DNA of 64,000 nt from Cognatishimia sp. F0-27 (GCF_020667845.1 NZ_JAFMPQ010000006.1:1-64000); one strand, 5' to 3'; counted from the stretch's first letter, positions 15,792-25,657 are shown. The notes: generated from the letters alone by a model not told the origin. Made by a program: numbers and translations.

Positions 15792-17448
15792 ACTTGCGGA
15801 ACGTCACATCCGGGACGTCAAAGGCGTGGCCTTCGGACAGCGCCGTGACGGCAGCCTCGACGCTTTCCGGCCATTGCGCGTCCTCGGCTTTCATCGCACG
15901 CAGAAGATCGGCGCAGGCATCGGGGATAAACGGTGCGGAAATCACGGCGTAAAGCCGGATCAGGTTGAGCGCGAGCCGGATCTGCATGGCCGCCTGTGCG
16001 GGGTCTTCCTTGAATGTCGACCAAGGCGCGACATCCTGAAGGTATTCGTTGCCAAGAACCCATGCGGCGCGCAGGCTCGCCGCCGCCTTGCGGATTTCGA
16101 TGGCCTCCATATGGGCCTCGTATTCCGCAAGCCGGGCGGTGAGATCTGCCACGAGCTGTGCCTCGCGCGGGCCGGGTGTGCCGCCCTCCGGCACCGCTTC
16201 GGAGAATTTCGAGCGGCAGAACTTGGTCACGCGGCTGGCGAAATTGCCCAGAACGTCTGCGAGATCCTTGTTCACCGAGGATTGGAAATTTTCCCAGGTG
16301 AACTCGCTGTCGGAGCTTTCCGGCGCATGGCTCAGGAGCCACCAACGCCAATAATCGGCGGGGAGGATCTCAAGCGCCTGATCCATGAAAACGCCGCGGC
16401 CTCGCGATGTGCTGAACTGGCCTCCATCATAGTTGAGGTAGTTGAAGCTCTTGATGTAGTCGACCAGCTTCCAGGGCTCTCGTGAGCCGAGGATCGTCAC
16501 CGGAAAGCTCAGCGTATGGAACGGCACGTTGTCCTTGCCCATGAACTGGGTATAGCGGACGCCGTCCGCGCCCTTGTCGGTGCGCCACCAGCGTTCCCAG
16601 TCGTCTCCCTTGCCGGCATCGACCCATTCCTGTGCACAGGCAATGTATTCGATCGGCGCATCGAACCAGACATAAAAGACCTTGCCTTCCATGCCGGGCC
16701 ACCACGCGCCATCCTTCATCACCGGCACGCCCCAATCAAGGTCCCGCGTGATGCCGCGATCCTGAAGCCCGTCACCGTCATTGAGCCATTTCTTGGCAAT
16801 GGAGGTGGTGAGAACCGGCCAGCCAACCCGTGTGTCGATCCATTGCTCGATCTCGTCTTTCATCTTGGATTGCGCGAGATAGAGATGCTTGGTTTCACGC
16901 ATCTCGAGATCGGTCGAGCCCGAAATCGTCGAATGCGGTTCGATCAGGTCAACGGGGTCAAGCTGCTTTGTGCAGTTGTCGCATTGATCGCCGCGCGCAC
17001 TGTCGAAACCGCAATTGGGACAGGTGCCCTCGATATAGCGGTCCGGCAAAAAACGCCCGTCGGTATGCGAATACATCTGGGTCTCGGAGACTTCGCGGAT
17101 CAGTCCTTCCGCGTCGAGCTGTGCTGCAAAGTGCTGCGTCAGCGCCTTGTTCTGCTCCGAAGAAGAGCGCCCGAAATGATCGAAGGAAAGGCGAAACCCG
17201 TCGGCCAGATCCGCCTGCACCTGCCACATCTCGGCGCAGTATTCCGCCACCGGCTTTCCCGCCTTGGCTGCTGCGAGCTCGGCCGGCGTGCCGTGCTCGT
17301 CCGTCGCACAGAGGAACAGAACCTCATGGCCGCGCGCGCGCATGTAGCGGGCAAAGAGGTCAGCCGGAAGCTGGCTGCCCACGAGATTGCCCAGATGCTT
17401 GACCCCGTTGATGTAGGGGATCGCCGAAGTGATGAGATGGCGCGCCAT
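15736..17448 (-). CDS. metG: Methionine-tRNA ligase
   Basis: A 570-residue class I aminoacyl-tRNA synthetase that charges tRNA-Met. The HIGH-type signature reads HLGN near residue 17. A zinc knuckle with CPNCG and CDNC pairs lies in the connective peptide. WFDAPIEY and the KMSKS-equivalent FSTSRGRG follow, then the helical anticodon-binding domain. No C-terminal tRNA-binding dimerisation domain is present, as is common for alphaproteobacterial enzymes of this length. ATG at 17448 begins the standard [20 protein letters not shown]-type N-terminus; the open frame upstream is not coding. Confidence 0.96.
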   Translation of the reverse strand: MARHLITSAIPYINGVKHLGNLVGSQLPADLFARYMRARGHEVLFLCATDEHGTPAELAAAKAGKPVAEYCAEMWQVQADLADGFRLSFDHFGRSSSEQNKALTQHFAAQLDAEGLIREVSETQMYSHTDGRFLPDRYIEGTCPNCGFDSARGDQCDNCTKQLDPVDLIEPHSTISGSTDLEMRETKHLYLAQSKMKDEIEQWIDTRVGWPVLTTSIAKKWLNDGDGLQDRGITRDLDWGVPVMKDGAWWPGMEGKVFYVWFDAPIEYIACAQEWVDAGKGDDWERWWRTDKGADGVRYTQFMGKDNVPFHTLSFPVTILGSREPWKLVDYIKSFNYLNYDGGQFSTSRGRGVFMDQALEILPADYWRWWLLSHAPESSDSEFTWENFQSSVNKDLADVLGNFASRVTKFCRSKFSEAVPEGGTPGPREAQLVADLTARLAEYEAHMEAIEIRKAAASLRAAWVLGNEYLQDVAPWSTFKEDPAQAAMQIRLALNLIRLYAVISAPFIPDACADLLRAMKAEDAQWPESVEAAVTALSEGHAFDVPDVTFRKFTDAEREEWQERFAGVRT

Positions 17449-17723
17449 GGTGTATCCTTTGTCGGGTGCGGGTCTGCCAATACCGCAAGGGTCGTGCGAG
17501 GAAAAGCCGGGTTTTTCGACGGTTGCAAGGCTCTGGGTTAGGAGCCTGTGCCGGAGCGCGAACGGCGTCAAGCCGCCCGACGCCAGGCCGTCGGGCCACA
17601 TGCGCCGCGCGGGCGATGAGGGGGATCGCATCTCCGCGAGGCCAGCGGTGCACCAGCGCGATCCGGCCAGTGGATCCCGGTCCGGAAGCCGGTGCGCCCG
17701 GCCGCCGACGGGAGCGCCGGCGC

Positions 17724-18692
17724 TCAGGCTACGGCCAATGCCCTGGCAAAGACGGACGGGTCCACATTGCCACCCGAAATCGTGCAGACCACCGCATCGC
17801 CAGACAGCGCGTCGCCGTGGAACAGAGCGGCCGCCAGAGCCACGGCACCGCCCGGTTCGGCGACGACCTTCAGATGCTCGAAGGCCAGCGCCATGGCGCG
17901 CAGGGCGTCTTCGTCGGTGACGACAAGCCCCGGTCCCGCCAGCCTTTGCAGGATTGGCCATGTAAGATCTCCGGGCCGAGGTGTGAGGATGGCATCGCAA
18001 AGACCGCCCGTCTGCCGCGTATTGGTCTGTATCGCGCCGGTTTGGAGCGAGCGTGCAACGTCGTCGAAACCTTCAGGCTCTACCGGACGCACGCGCATGC
18101 CCGGCGCGCGGGCTTCCAGCGCAAGCGCGATCCCGGAGGCAAATCCGCCGCCCCCGCAACACACCAGAACGTCGCCCTCCGACACCCCCAAAGCCGCGGC
18201 CTGTTCCGCGATCTCAAGACCTGCGGTGCCCTGACCGGCGATCACATGGGGATCGTCGAAAGGCTTGATGAGATGCAACCCGCGCTCTGCGGCCAGTTTT
18301 GCCCCGATGGCATCGCGGTCCTCCAAGCCCCGGTCATAAAGCACCACCTCCGCGCCGAGCGCGCGCGTGCCGGCGATCTTGGCCGCCGGCGCGTCGGACG
18401 GCATGATGATGACCGCGGGTGCCCCCATTTTGGCCGCGGCCCGTGCCACGCCTTGCGCATGGTTGCCGGAGGAATAGGCAATGACCCCGCGCGCCCGTGT
18501 CTCTTCCGAAAGGGCGGAAATCGCGGACCAACCGCCGCGCGCCTTGAAGCTGCCGGTTTCCTGGAGGCATTCGGCCTTGACCAGAACCCGTCGCCCCGCA
18601 ATCGCGTCGAGCGCATCCGCATGCAACAATGGCGTGCGGCGAATGTGACCTTCAAGCCGGGCTGCTGCGGCGTCTATGGCGGCAATGTCCAT
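17724..18692 (-). CDS. PLP-dependent threonine/serine dehydratase family enzyme
   Basis: A 322-residue fold type II PLP enzyme. The Schiff-base lysine is Lys50 in GSFKARG. The asparagine loop reads SSGNHAQG, and the phosphate-binding glycine loop [10 protein letters not shown] lies near residue 180. There is no C-terminal ACT regulatory domain, so this resembles catabolic threonine dehydratase or serine/threo-hydroxyaspartate dehydratase rather than biosynthetic IlvA. It deaminates a beta-hydroxy amino acid to an oxo acid; the exact substrate is undetermined. It is 275 bp downstream of the metG start on the same strand and is probably a separate transcription unit. Confidence 0.9.
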   Translation of the reverse strand: MDIAAIDAAAARLEGHIRRTPLLHADALDAIAGRRVLVKAECLQETGSFKARGGWSAISALSEETRARGVIAYSSGNHAQGVARAAAKMGAPAVIIMPSDAPAAKIAGTRALGAEVVLYDRGLEDRDAIGAKLAAERGLHLIKPFDDPHVIAGQGTAGLEIAEQAAALGVSEGDVLVCCGGGGFASGIALALEARAPGMRVRPVEPEGFDDVARSLQTGAIQTNTRQTGGLCDAILTPRPGDLTWPILQRLAGPGLVVTDEDALRAMALAFEHLKVVAEPGGAVALAAALFHGDALSGDAVVCTISGGNVDPSVFARALAVA

Positions 18693-18856
18693 GGCGGATC
18701 CCTTGTTCGGCGGCTCTTGGCAGTGTCAGGGCAGAACGCGCGCTGAACGCCCTTTTGTCAATCACTTTGCCAGTCTGGATCCCGTCGCGACCATCGCTGA
18801 CCGCCGCGCGCGCCGGGGGGAGTGCATTTGGCACACCGGAACGCTAGACAGGCCCC

Positions 18857-19384
18857 ATGATCGAACGCCGCGCCTTGCAGGACGGGCAGGAAAGCCGTGC
18901 CTGGTATTCCGCCTGTGAGACCTACCGCTACGGCTTGACCCGCCGGTGGCAGGCCGATGCGCCCGCGCTGCTTTATATCATGCTGAACCCCTCGACGGCG
19001 ACCGAGCAGCGCAACGACCCGACCATCGAGCGGTGCCAAAGGCGCGCGCAGGCGCTGGGCTTTGGTGAGTTGCGGATTGCCAATCTCTTTGCGTTCCGCG
19101 CGACCCGTCCTGAAGACCTGCGCCGCGCACCCGATCCGGTCGGCCCGGATAATGCCGAGATGATCGCACGGCTTTCAAAGGGGGCAGGGATGACGCTCGC
19201 GGCTTGGGGGGTGCATGGGGCGTTGCTCGATGCCGGGCCCAAGCTGGCCGCGGCGCTGCAAGGAGAGGTGCACCATCTTGGCCTGACAAAGAACGGACAC
19301 CCAAGACACCCGCTTTATGTGTCGTACAAAGTGCAGCCCACACCGTGGCCGGCAGACGACCGGCTTCGCCCAATTCGGACGTGA
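18857..19384 (+). CDS. DUF1643 domain protein
   Basis: A 175-residue protein of the DUF1643 type, recognisable from YIMLNPSTATEQRNDPTIERC and the following segment ending ANLFAFRATRP, then a conserved WGVHGALL and a C-terminal GLTKNGHPRHPLY. The family is common in bacteria and phages and has no established function. The conserved Asn, Asp, Arg and Cys positions suggest an enzyme. It is soluble with no signal peptide. The start is ATG at 18857; it is divergent from the dehydratase gene. Confidence 0.85.
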   Translation: MIERRALQDGQESRAWYSACETYRYGLTRRWQADAPALLYIMLNPSTATEQRNDPTIERCQRRAQALGFGELRIANLFAFRATRPEDLRRAPDPVGPDNAEMIARLSKGAGMTLAAWGVHGALLDAGPKLAAALQGEVHHLGLTKNGHPRHPLYVSYKVQPTPWPADDRLRPIRT

Positions 19385-19511
19385 GGGAACCGGGCGCAGG
19401 CCAAGCGCGTTGCAGGGTTGAATGCGTGGCACGTTCTGTGAAATGCAGCACAAAGCCAGATTATTTGCCCGGCCAGCCTTGCACAGGGCCACCCTTCATG
19501 GAGCACCACCC

Positions 19512-19829
19512 ATGTCTGATCATGCGGAAATGAGATCCAGAGCGCAGTCGAGCGCGTCCTTGAACGCCACGGATGCCGATTTGAAAGCGCTGACTGCCGA
19601 ATTGCACAAACTGAATTCGCACCGCTTCATTCGGATTCACAACTCGACCCGTCGATTGGTGTTTTTCCAGTTTCTTCGCGGCTTGGCCTTCGGGCTTGGG
19701 TCCGTGGTTGGTGCGACCGCGCTGGTGTCGGTTCTGGTGCTTGTGCTCAGCCAGATCGAATTCATCCCGATCCTCGGGGATCTTGCGACGGAAATCATCG
19801 AAGAAATCCAGGTCGACCAAAACCAATAG
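19512..19829 (+). CDS. DUF5665-type small membrane protein
   Basis: A 105-residue protein. The N-terminal ~55 residues form a charged helical cytoplasmic part (LKALTAELHKLNSHRFI). It is followed by FFQFLRGLAFGLGSVVGATA and a second hydrophobic stretch, giving one long or two short membrane helices, and a short acidic tail. The FLRGLAxGLG signature fits DUF5665, which has no known role. ATG at 19512 begins the family-like N-terminus. It lies 127 bp after the DUF1643 gene on the same strand. Confidence 0.75.
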   Translation: MSDHAEMRSRAQSSASLNATDADLKALTAELHKLNSHRFIRIHNSTRRLVFFQFLRGLAFGLGSVVGATALVSVLVLVLSQIEFIPILGDLATEIIEEIQVDQNQ

Positions 19830-20401
19830 GGGCGATACTCGCGACTGGGCGCTTGTGTCTCCGGGGCCGCATGGCCTGCGCGAAGCTCTTGGCGCACGAC
19901 CGCAGGCTGATGGGGTCGGTCTGCGTGACGGCTTGAAGCGCGAACGCGAGGGCGGCGACCAGATCTCTTCCCTGTCTCTGCGCTTCTGAAGGATTGTCCG
20001 GACCCGGTCTGTGCACGATACTTCCGCGGGCACTTCAGGAGGGCGCGCGTGGCACTTGCCGCAACATTCGGACTGTTGCTGTTCTGCACGCCTGGCCCGC
20101 CCGAAAACGTTCTGAAGATCGTCAAAATGGGCTGTCGCCTGTCGGCGCAAGGCTTACTGGGCCGCTCGGCGGAGCGCATTTCTACGCGGGAGGTTTTTGG
20201 GGATCTGGGGTTTTTGGCATCGAGGCGGGCCAGTTTCACGGTTTTTCCACCCCATCGCAGATCAGGGGTTTCCAAAGGCAGGCAGATGTTCTAAGGCCCC
20301 GCATCTGCCTCGCCCAAGCGGCGCGGTGGACCCGCTCCACGGGCCCTGCTGGACGACATCCCGGCTTGCGCCATGACACAACCCATTCAAAGGAGACCCC
20401 G
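19830..20401. other. Intergenic region upstream of rpsO
   Basis: No convincing gene. An 81-codon frame opens with GTG at 20049 behind a perfect AGGAGG, but its codon use is poor after the first 15 codons and the peptide resembles nothing known, so I do not call it. The region should hold the rpsO promoter and the leader that S15 uses for autoregulation in other bacteria; I cannot identify that structure here. The rpsO ribosome site AAAGGAG is at the end of the region. Confidence 0.5.
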
Positions 20402-20671
20402 ATGTCGATTACTGCTGAAGAAAAAGCACGGCTGATGAAAGAATACGCGACCAAAGAGGGTGACACCGGTTCCCCCGAGGTTCAGGTCGCCATTCTGACA
20501 TCGCGCATCACCACCCTGACCGAGCATTTCAAGACGCACAAGAAAGACAACCACTCGCGTCGTGGTCTGCTCAAGCTGGTGGCTCAGCGCCGGAAGCTTC
20601 TGGACTATCTCAAGGATCGCGAAGAGCCCCGGTATCAGGCGCTCATCAAGAGCCTCGGTATCCGTCGCTGA
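20402..20671 (+). CDS. rpsO: 30S ribosomal protein S15
   Basis: An 89-residue S15, the primary 16S rRNA central-domain binder. It has the usual [17 protein letters not shown] segment and [25 protein letters not shown], ending SLGIRR. The ATG at 20402 follows AAAGGAG. It is normally adjacent to pnp; here a phosphotransferase gene on the opposite strand separates the two by 1.8 kb. Confidence 0.98.
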   Translation: MSITAEEKARLMKEYATKEGDTGSPEVQVAILTSRITTLTEHFKTHKKDNHSRRGLLKLVAQRRKLLDYLKDREEPRYQALIKSLGIRR

Positions 20672-20698
20672 TCCAGTCAGCCCAGGACCAAATGCCGG

Positions 20699-20726
20699 CG
20701 CCTGCCCTCAAAGGGGCGGGCGTTTT
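20699..20726 (+). terminator. Rho-independent terminator after rpsO
   Basis: A 9-bp stem of CGCCTGCCC (20699-20707) with GGGCGGGCG (20714-20722), including one G-T pair, is followed by TTTT. It lies 28 bp after the rpsO stop. Confidence 0.75.
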
Positions 20727-20929
20727 GCGTTTTGGGCCATCGTGTCTTGCGCGATGTGCCTGTAGCCAGCACGTCACGCCTTGCTCCTGCGGGGGCGCGC
20801 GTGGTTGAACGGGGCATGGCGGTTGCTATGCCCGATGGCCATGCGCGTTCTCCGACCCACAATGCGGCAAGGACCATTGCGGCCACCAAGAGGCCCGCAA
20901 ACCGTGCTATGGCCACCCGTTTTGCCGCG

Positions 20930-22030
20930 CTATCCGACAAGGGTCGCGAGGCTTTCCGCCGTCAGGTCGTGGTCCTCGCAAAAGGCCACAAGCCGCGTGA
21001 GATCTGCCTCTCTGTAGGCGCGTTTCGAGGCGGAGTCGTTGTCCAGCAGCGTGGTCGCGACGACGGTGACGAACAGCTTGCTCAGGGCGCATTGCCTATA
21101 ATCGAAGCGGCAGTCCTCGATTGCGTAGTTGCGCACACCGCCGCGTATCAGCGCATCATGGTAACGCCGCAGCAAGGACGCCTCCTCCTTGCGACGCAGC
21201 GCGACAGGCAACGAACTGATCAGGAAATTGCTCAGGTCGCAGGTGCCCCGCGCCGGGCCCGCCAATTGCCAGTCGATCAGCTTGGCCTTGCCTTCAGCGG
21301 CATCGAACAGGACGTTGTCCACGTGCAGGTCGCGATGGGTCAACGTCAGTGGGCCGCGTTTCAGGAACCCGCCGAACAGGGCCTCAACATTGCCTGCCAC
21401 ACACGCGCAGAGATCAAGGAAGGGCTGCGGAATGACCATCTGGGGAAGCAGCGCGGCCACCTTATCGGGATAAAGCGCCCATGCGTGGGGCAAATCGAAT
21501 TCGCGGATTAATTCGGTCCCGTCGCGTCCGCGCATCTCGGGCGCGTCCCAGAATTGGGCATGGACCTGTGCCATCGCATCGACGACCTGCTCTGCTTCGG
21601 CCTTTGTGCATCCCACGACGTAAGGAACCGCGCGCAGCGCGCGCAGATCGTCAATCAGCAGTAGGCTCGCACCGGTTGCCGCATCGAACGACGCATGAAA
21701 ACAGTGCGGCACGGGCAAGGCACCACTCCCGGCGGCCGTCTGATAGAAAGATACTTCACGCGCGTTCGACGCGGCAAACATGGCGCGCAATCCGGGGTCT
21801 TCGGGCGACAGCTTGGCAACCAGCGTGGCAGGACGGGTGTCACACGCGCCGCGACCGGGGACCGCGCCGCCGTAACGCAGGGAAACCCGGTAAAGCCCGC
21901 CGCCTGTGAAGCCTTCTTCCTCACCGATGCGCTCGAAATCACAAGCTAGCACCTTTTCGCCAAGGGCTTCGGACAGAAAAGCCGGAGTGATGGCTGCCGT
22001 GTCATGCGGTGTTGCGGTGTCAGATGGCAA
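20930..22030 (-). CDS. Aminoglycoside-phosphotransferase-fold kinase (APH/choline kinase-like)
   Basis: A 366-residue protein kinase-like small-molecule phosphotransferase. It has a Gly-rich N-lobe (EEGFTGGGLYRVSLRYGG), a VAK lysine (TLVAKLSPE), the Brenner motif LTHRDLHVDNVLFD and the metal-binding LIDWQ. The family includes ecdysteroid 22-kinase-like and acyl-CoA/choline-type kinases; the substrate here is unknown. There is no ATG near the homology start. TTG at 22030 with GAGGA seven bases upstream gives MPSDTATPHDTAAITPAF and is my choice. It is inserted between rpsO and pnp on the opposite strand. Confidence 0.82.
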   Translation of the reverse strand: MPSDTATPHDTAAITPAFLSEALGEKVLACDFERIGEEEGFTGGGLYRVSLRYGGAVPGRGACDTRPATLVAKLSPEDPGLRAMFAASNAREVSFYQTAAGSGALPVPHCFHASFDAATGASLLLIDDLRALRAVPYVVGCTKAEAEQVVDAMAQVHAQFWDAPEMRGRDGTELIREFDLPHAWALYPDKVAALLPQMVIPQPFLDLCACVAGNVEALFGGFLKRGPLTLTHRDLHVDNVLFDAAEGKAKLIDWQLAGPARGTCDLSNFLISSLPVALRRKEEASLLRRYHDALIRGGVRNYAIEDCRFDYRQCALSKLFVTVVATTLLDNDSASKRAYREADLTRLVAFCEDHDLTAESLATLVG

Positions 22031-22491
22031 GACTGGATCCTCGGTCGCCGAGTTGGGTTTCCGGACGTCGCCGGAGCGATGTTTCAACGCGGCAAACAGA
22101 CAATGGTTTTCTGTGCCTGCGCAACCCTTTGGGTGCGGCGCCGCGGCCTGTGTTGCATGCCCGAAGGCCGCAGTTTCCGGGGCGGGCCGCCCTTTCGGCC
22201 GCACCGTGCATGCCAATCCGCAAAGTCAGTCCGCACCGGGTGCTCGATCCGCGCTGGCATCGGTCGGGGGCAATCACCCGGCAAGACGACGCGTTACGTA
22301 AGCAGTGATGCCGCACAGACGCGACAGATGCTTCCCATCGCCTTTATATTGCTGTAGACCGCCCCCACATCTGAGACGTGACGCTTTGGACCCCGGCGCA
22401 TGGCATGATGAAGGGGTCGGCGGCAATGGGGCCGCCATTGACATGAGGGGACCCGGGATACGCCCGGGAGTGCCCCAAACAGGATGAATTG
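22031..22491. other. Intergenic region between the phosphotransferase gene and pnp
   Basis: Contains divergent promoters for the phosphotransferase gene and pnp. No gene is supported. The last 75 bp form the structured pnp leader described separately. The remainder shows no repeat or ORF that I can defend. Confidence 0.5.
22419..22476 (+). promoter_or_regulatory. Structured pnp 5' leader (two stem-loops)
   Basis: Stem 1 can form as GGCGGC (22419-22424) with GCCGCC (22431-22436), or alternatively as CAATGG (22424-22429) with CCATTG (22435-22440); the two are mutually exclusive. Stem 2 pairs GGGG/CCCC (22447-22450 with 22473-22476) and CCCGGG/CCCGGG (22452-22457 with 22463-22468) around a 5-nt loop. 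In enterobacteria a leader hairpin of pnp is cut by RNase III and mediates PNPase autoregulation; a similar role here is inferred from position only. Confidence 0.5.
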
Positions 22492-24633
22492 ATGTTCACA
22501 GAAACCAAGAAGTCGATGCAGTGGGGCGAGGAGACGCTCACACTGGAAACGGGCAAGGTTGCCCGTCAGGCCGACGGATCCGTTATCGCCACGCTGGGCG
22601 AGACCTCCGTGATGGCCAATGTCACTTTTGCACGCAAGCAAAAGGAAGGTCAGGATTTCTTCCCCCTGACAGTGCATTATCAGGAAAAATACTACGCCGC
22701 GGGCAAGGTTCCGGGCGGCTTTTTCAAGCGCGAAGCGCGTCCCTCCGAAAAAGAAACGCTGACCGCGCGTCTGATCGACCGTCCGATCCGTCCGCTGTTT
22801 GTGCCGGGTTTCAAGAACGAAGTGCTCGTCATGTGCACGGTTCTGAGCCATGACCTCGTCAACGACCCCGATGTTGTCGCGATGATCGCGGCCTCCGCGG
22901 CGCTGACCATTTCCGGCGCGCCGTTCATGGGGCCGATTGCCTGTGCGCGCGTCGGTTTCGAGGATGGCGAATACGTCCTGAACCCAACCGTCGACGACAT
23001 GCACATGCTGCGCGACAATCCCGAGCAGCGCCTCGACCTCGTGGTCGCGGGCACCAAAGACGCCGTGATGATGGTCGAGTCGGAAGCCTATGAGCTGACC
23101 GAAGACGAAATGCTCGGCGCGGTGATGTTTGCCCATGAGAGCATGCAGCCGGTGATCGACCTGATCATCGATCTGGCCGAAGAGGCCGCCAAGGAGCCCT
23201 TTGATTTCCAGCCGCCGGATTATTCCGAGCTGTTCGAAGCGGTCAAGGCCGCCGGCGAAGCGCAGATGCGCGAGGCTTATGCGATCCTCGACAAACAGGA
23301 GCGCACCGCTGCGGTTGCCGCAGCCAAGGACGCGATCAAGGCAAGCCTGACCGAAGAGCAGCTTGAGGATGCCAACCTTGGCTCCGCACTCAAGAAACTC
23401 GAAAGCCAGGTCCTGCGCGGAACGGTCGTGAAGGAAGGCAAGCGTATCGACGGACGCGCGCTCGACGAGGTGCGTCCAATCGTGTGCGAAACCGGCCTGT
23501 TGCCGCGGACCCACGGCTCGGCGCTGTTCACCCGTGGCGAGACACAGGGCCTTGTCGTGACAACCCTCGGCACCGGCGATGATGAGCAGATCATCGACGC
23601 CCTGCACGGGAACTCGCGGTCCAACTTCCTGCTGCACTACAACTTCCCGCCCTATTCGGTCGGTGAAGTGGGGCGCGTCGGTCCTCCGGGACGCCGCGAA
23701 GTGGGTCACGGCAAGCTGGCATGGCGCGCGCTTCAGGCGGTGCTGCCTGCGGCCACCGACTTCCCCTACACCGTGCGCGTGGTTTCCGAGATTACCGAGT
23801 CCAACGGCTCCTCCTCCATGGCGTCTGTCTGTGGTGGCTCGCTGTCCATGATGGATGCCGGTGTGCCGCTCAAGGCGCCGGTTGCCGGTGTCGCGATGGG
23901 TCTGATCCTCGAAGAGGATGGCGACTATGCGGTTCTGACCGATATTCTCGGCGACGAGGATCATCTTGGCGATATGGACTTCAAAGTTGCCGGAACCGAG
24001 AACGGGATCACCTCGCTCCAGATGGACATCAAGGTTGCGGGCATCACGCCCGAGATCATGAAAACCGCGCTGGCTCAGGCCAAGGCGGGCCGTCTGCATA
24101 TTCTTGGCGAGATGGCCAAGGCGATGACCGAGGCGGGCAGCTTCTCCGTTCACGCGCCGCGCATCGAAACCATGCAGATCCCGACCGACAAGATTCGGGA
24201 AGTCATTGGCTCGGGTGGCAAGGTGATCCGCGAAATCGTCGAAGTGTCCGGCGCCAAGGTCGACATCAACGACGACGGCATCATCAAGATCGCCTCGCCA
24301 AACGGCGATGCCATCGCGAAGGCCTACGAGATGATCCACTCGATCGTCGCGGAGCCGGAAGAAGGCAAGATCTACAAGGGCAAGGTCGTCAAGATCGTCG
24401 ATTTCGGTGCGTTTGTGAACTTCTTCGGCAAGCGCGACGGCCTTGTGCATGTCAGCCAGATCGAGAACCGTCGATTGAACCATCCGTCGGATGTGCTCAA
24501 GGAAGGTCAGGAAGTCTGGGTCAAGCTGCTGGGCTTCGACGACCGTGGCAAGGTGCGCCTTGCAATGAAGATGGTCGATCAGGAAACTGGCGAAGAGCTG
24601 TCGAAAGAGAAAAAGGACGAACCGGCCGAGTGA
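22492..24633 (+). CDS. pnp: Polyribonucleotide nucleotidyltransferase (PNPase)
   Basis: A 713-residue phosphorolytic 3'-to-5' exoribonuclease of the RNA degradosome. Two RNase PH domains flank a helical linker; the second carries the active-site segment [22 protein letters not shown]-type region and [18 protein letters not shown] domain ([15 protein letters not shown]) and an S1 domain ([21 protein letters not shown]) follow. I start at ATG 22492, three bases after an in-frame TTG, with AGGATG upstream. A strong terminator follows at 24659. Confidence 0.98.
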   Translation: MFTETKKSMQWGEETLTLETGKVARQADGSVIATLGETSVMANVTFARKQKEGQDFFPLTVHYQEKYYAAGKVPGGFFKREARPSEKETLTARLIDRPIRPLFVPGFKNEVLVMCTVLSHDLVNDPDVVAMIAASAALTISGAPFMGPIACARVGFEDGEYVLNPTVDDMHMLRDNPEQRLDLVVAGTKDAVMMVESEAYELTEDEMLGAVMFAHESMQPVIDLIIDLAEEAAKEPFDFQPPDYSELFEAVKAAGEAQMREAYAILDKQERTAAVAAAKDAIKASLTEEQLEDANLGSALKKLESQVLRGTVVKEGKRIDGRALDEVRPIVCETGLLPRTHGSALFTRGETQGLVVTTLGTGDDEQIIDALHGNSRSNFLLHYNFPPYSVGEVGRVGPPGRREVGHGKLAWRALQAVLPAATDFPYTVRVVSEITESNGSSSMASVCGGSLSMMDAGVPLKAPVAGVAMGLILEEDGDYAVLTDILGDEDHLGDMDFKVAGTENGITSLQMDIKVAGITPEIMKTALAQAKAGRLHILGEMAKAMTEAGSFSVHAPRIETMQIPTDKIREVIGSGGKVIREIVEVSGAKVDINDDGIIKIASPNGDAIAKAYEMIHSIVAEPEEGKIYKGKVVKIVDFGAFVNFFGKRDGLVHVSQIENRRLNHPSDVLKEGQEVWVKLLGFDDRGKVRLAMKMVDQETGEELSKEKKDEPAE

Positions 24634-25110
24634 TCGGCTGACCGTCGCGACGAATTGGAAGGGCGCCCCTCGGGGAGCCCTTTTTTTGTGCGGTGACAGG
24701 GGCAAGCAACGGAGGGGTCCGTCGTTTGGCCCCGTTGCCGCCAGACAGGATTGATTGCGATGCCTTGGGTGTATCGCCAGCCATGCAAACGGCCGTGGCG
24801 ATGCTTTTTCGGGTAACCCGCCGCTGGACCGGGACCGCGCTGACAGGCGGTGGATGGTGCCTGGGCCGATGCTTGTGGATGGCTGGCGCGCGCTGCGTGA
24901 CGCTGTGGAGATGCGCCTGCCGGGTGCACGCAGGGGAAAACCCGCGAGGGATTACCCGTTCATGCCTGGCGCGTATCGGTCACAAGTCACACACGATGCG
25001 CGCCCCTTCGCGCCACTCACGGAAGCAGTAAAGGCCCTGGTGGGGATGCCAGGGCCCGCTTTGTCCGCGGATTGCTTGCCGTGTGGCATCGCATTGCGTA
25101 GGGATTTGGC
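24634..25110. other. Intergenic region after pnp
   Basis: Holds the pnp terminator (24659-24687) and, further on, a perfect 8-bp stem-loop GGCCCTGG (25033-25040) / CCAGGGCC (25049-25056) with no T-tract, 55 bp before the next gene. Otherwise no gene or repeat is supported. Confidence 0.5.
24659..24687 (+). terminator. Rho-independent terminator after pnp
   Basis: The stem is AAGGGC with GCCCTT, plus an inner CCCC/GGGG separated by a G-A mismatch. The 3' arm runs directly into seven T residues (24681-24687). It lies 25 bp after the pnp stop. Confidence 0.88.
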
Positions 25111-25482
25111 ATGTTGGTCCTGGAAAACATCCTGTCGGACCGGGGGTCGCGCTATGCCGTCTCCGTCGGTCCTTGCGAAAGCGACGAGGACGCGCGCGCA
25201 TTCGTCAAGGCTCTCAAACGACGCAAGAAATTCGCGAAAGCCACCCATCACAGTTACGCATGCATCACGCAAGAGGGGCCGCTCAAGAATGACGATGGGG
25301 AGGCAGGGGCCGGCATGGTCATCCTGCGGATGCTCGAGCGCGACTCGGTGCACGGGCTCATCGTGGTCGTGACCCGCTGGTATGGCGGCAAGCATCTTGG
25401 CGGCGACCGGTTTCGCCATGTGCAAGAAGCCGTGCGGATTGGGCTTGAGGCCCGGAAGGATAACGGCTCCGACACGGTGTGA
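25111..25482 (+). CDS. IMPACT/YigZ (UPF0029) family protein, short form
   Basis: A 123-residue protein corresponding to the N-terminal UPF0029 domain. It has THHSYACITQEGPLKNDDGE and VVVTRWYGGKHLGGDRF, the two hallmark blocks of the IMPACT family, linked in eukaryotes and bacteria to translation-related control. The C-terminal ferredoxin-like domain of full-length YigZ (about 200 residues) is missing, so this is a single-domain version. The start is ATG at 25111 with TAGGGA upstream. It is convergent with the response-regulator gene, with a terminator between them. Confidence 0.82.
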   Translation: MLVLENILSDRGSRYAVSVGPCESDEDARAFVKALKRRKKFAKATHHSYACITQEGPLKNDDGEAGAGMVILRMLERDSVHGLIVVVTRWYGGKHLGGDRFRHVQEAVRIGLEARKDNGSDTV

Positions 25483-25528
25483 GACGCAAGCCCGTTACGC
25501 ATCTGTTTGCTCGCTCCGGCCGTTGGAC

Positions 25529-25556
25529 AAAAAAAGGCCGGGCACAAGGCCCGGCC
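25529..25556 (-). terminator. Strong Rho-independent terminator, minus strand
   Basis: An 8-bp perfect stem of GCCCGGCC and GGCCGGGC (25549-25556 with 25536-25543) has a 5-nt loop and seven T residues on the minus strand (25535-25529). It can end the response-regulator transcript, whose stop is 123 bp upstream, or the candidate small RNA described below. Confidence 0.88.
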
Positions 25557-25613
25557 AGTCCAACAGGGAGGTGCATATGATGACCCGCATATGCGACGGG
25601 TATTTCTTGCACC
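25529..25613 (-). ncRNA. Candidate small regulatory RNA with Fnr-type promoter
   Basis: On the minus strand, an Fnr-type box (25644-25657) is followed by a TTTAAC element that could serve as -10. Downstream lie a 5-bp stem ACCCG/CGGGT (25582-25600 region), an unpaired segment containing CACCTCCCT (complementary to Shine-Dalgarno sequences), and a terminator with a T7 tail. This is the layout of an Hfq-type trans-acting RNA of about 85 nt. The 5' end is estimated from the box position. The alternative is a long 3' UTR of the response-regulator gene, from which a processed RNA might also arise. Confidence 0.4.
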
Positions 25614-25643
25614 CAGCGTTAAAGGTGCGACGCAGGGGCAACA

Positions 25644-25657
25644 TTGATATGTGTCAA
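25644..25657 (-). promoter_or_regulatory. Fnr/FnrL-type binding site
   Basis: The minus strand reads TTGAC-ACAT-ATCAA, one base from the perfect Fnr dyad TTGAT-N4-ATCAA and equal to variants accepted by alphaproteobacterial FnrL. It lies just 3' of the response-regulator stop, where no other promoter is expected, which is why I link it to the candidate small RNA. An oxygen-responsive role is inferred. Confidence 0.5.

Noticed and set aside
19437-19452. TGTGA-N6-GCACA, a weak Crp-like site before the DUF5665 gene
   Set aside because: One arm is off by one base and symmetry is weak; not comparable to the two perfect-type boxes.
20049-20294. An 81-codon frame starting GTG behind AGGAGG
   Set aside because: Codon use is poor after the first part and the peptide resembles nothing; I kept it only as a note in the gap entry.
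22294-24705. A ~803-codon open frame antisense to pnp
   Set aside because: Shadow of pnp on the opposite strand; composition is non-protein-like and includes the terminator region.
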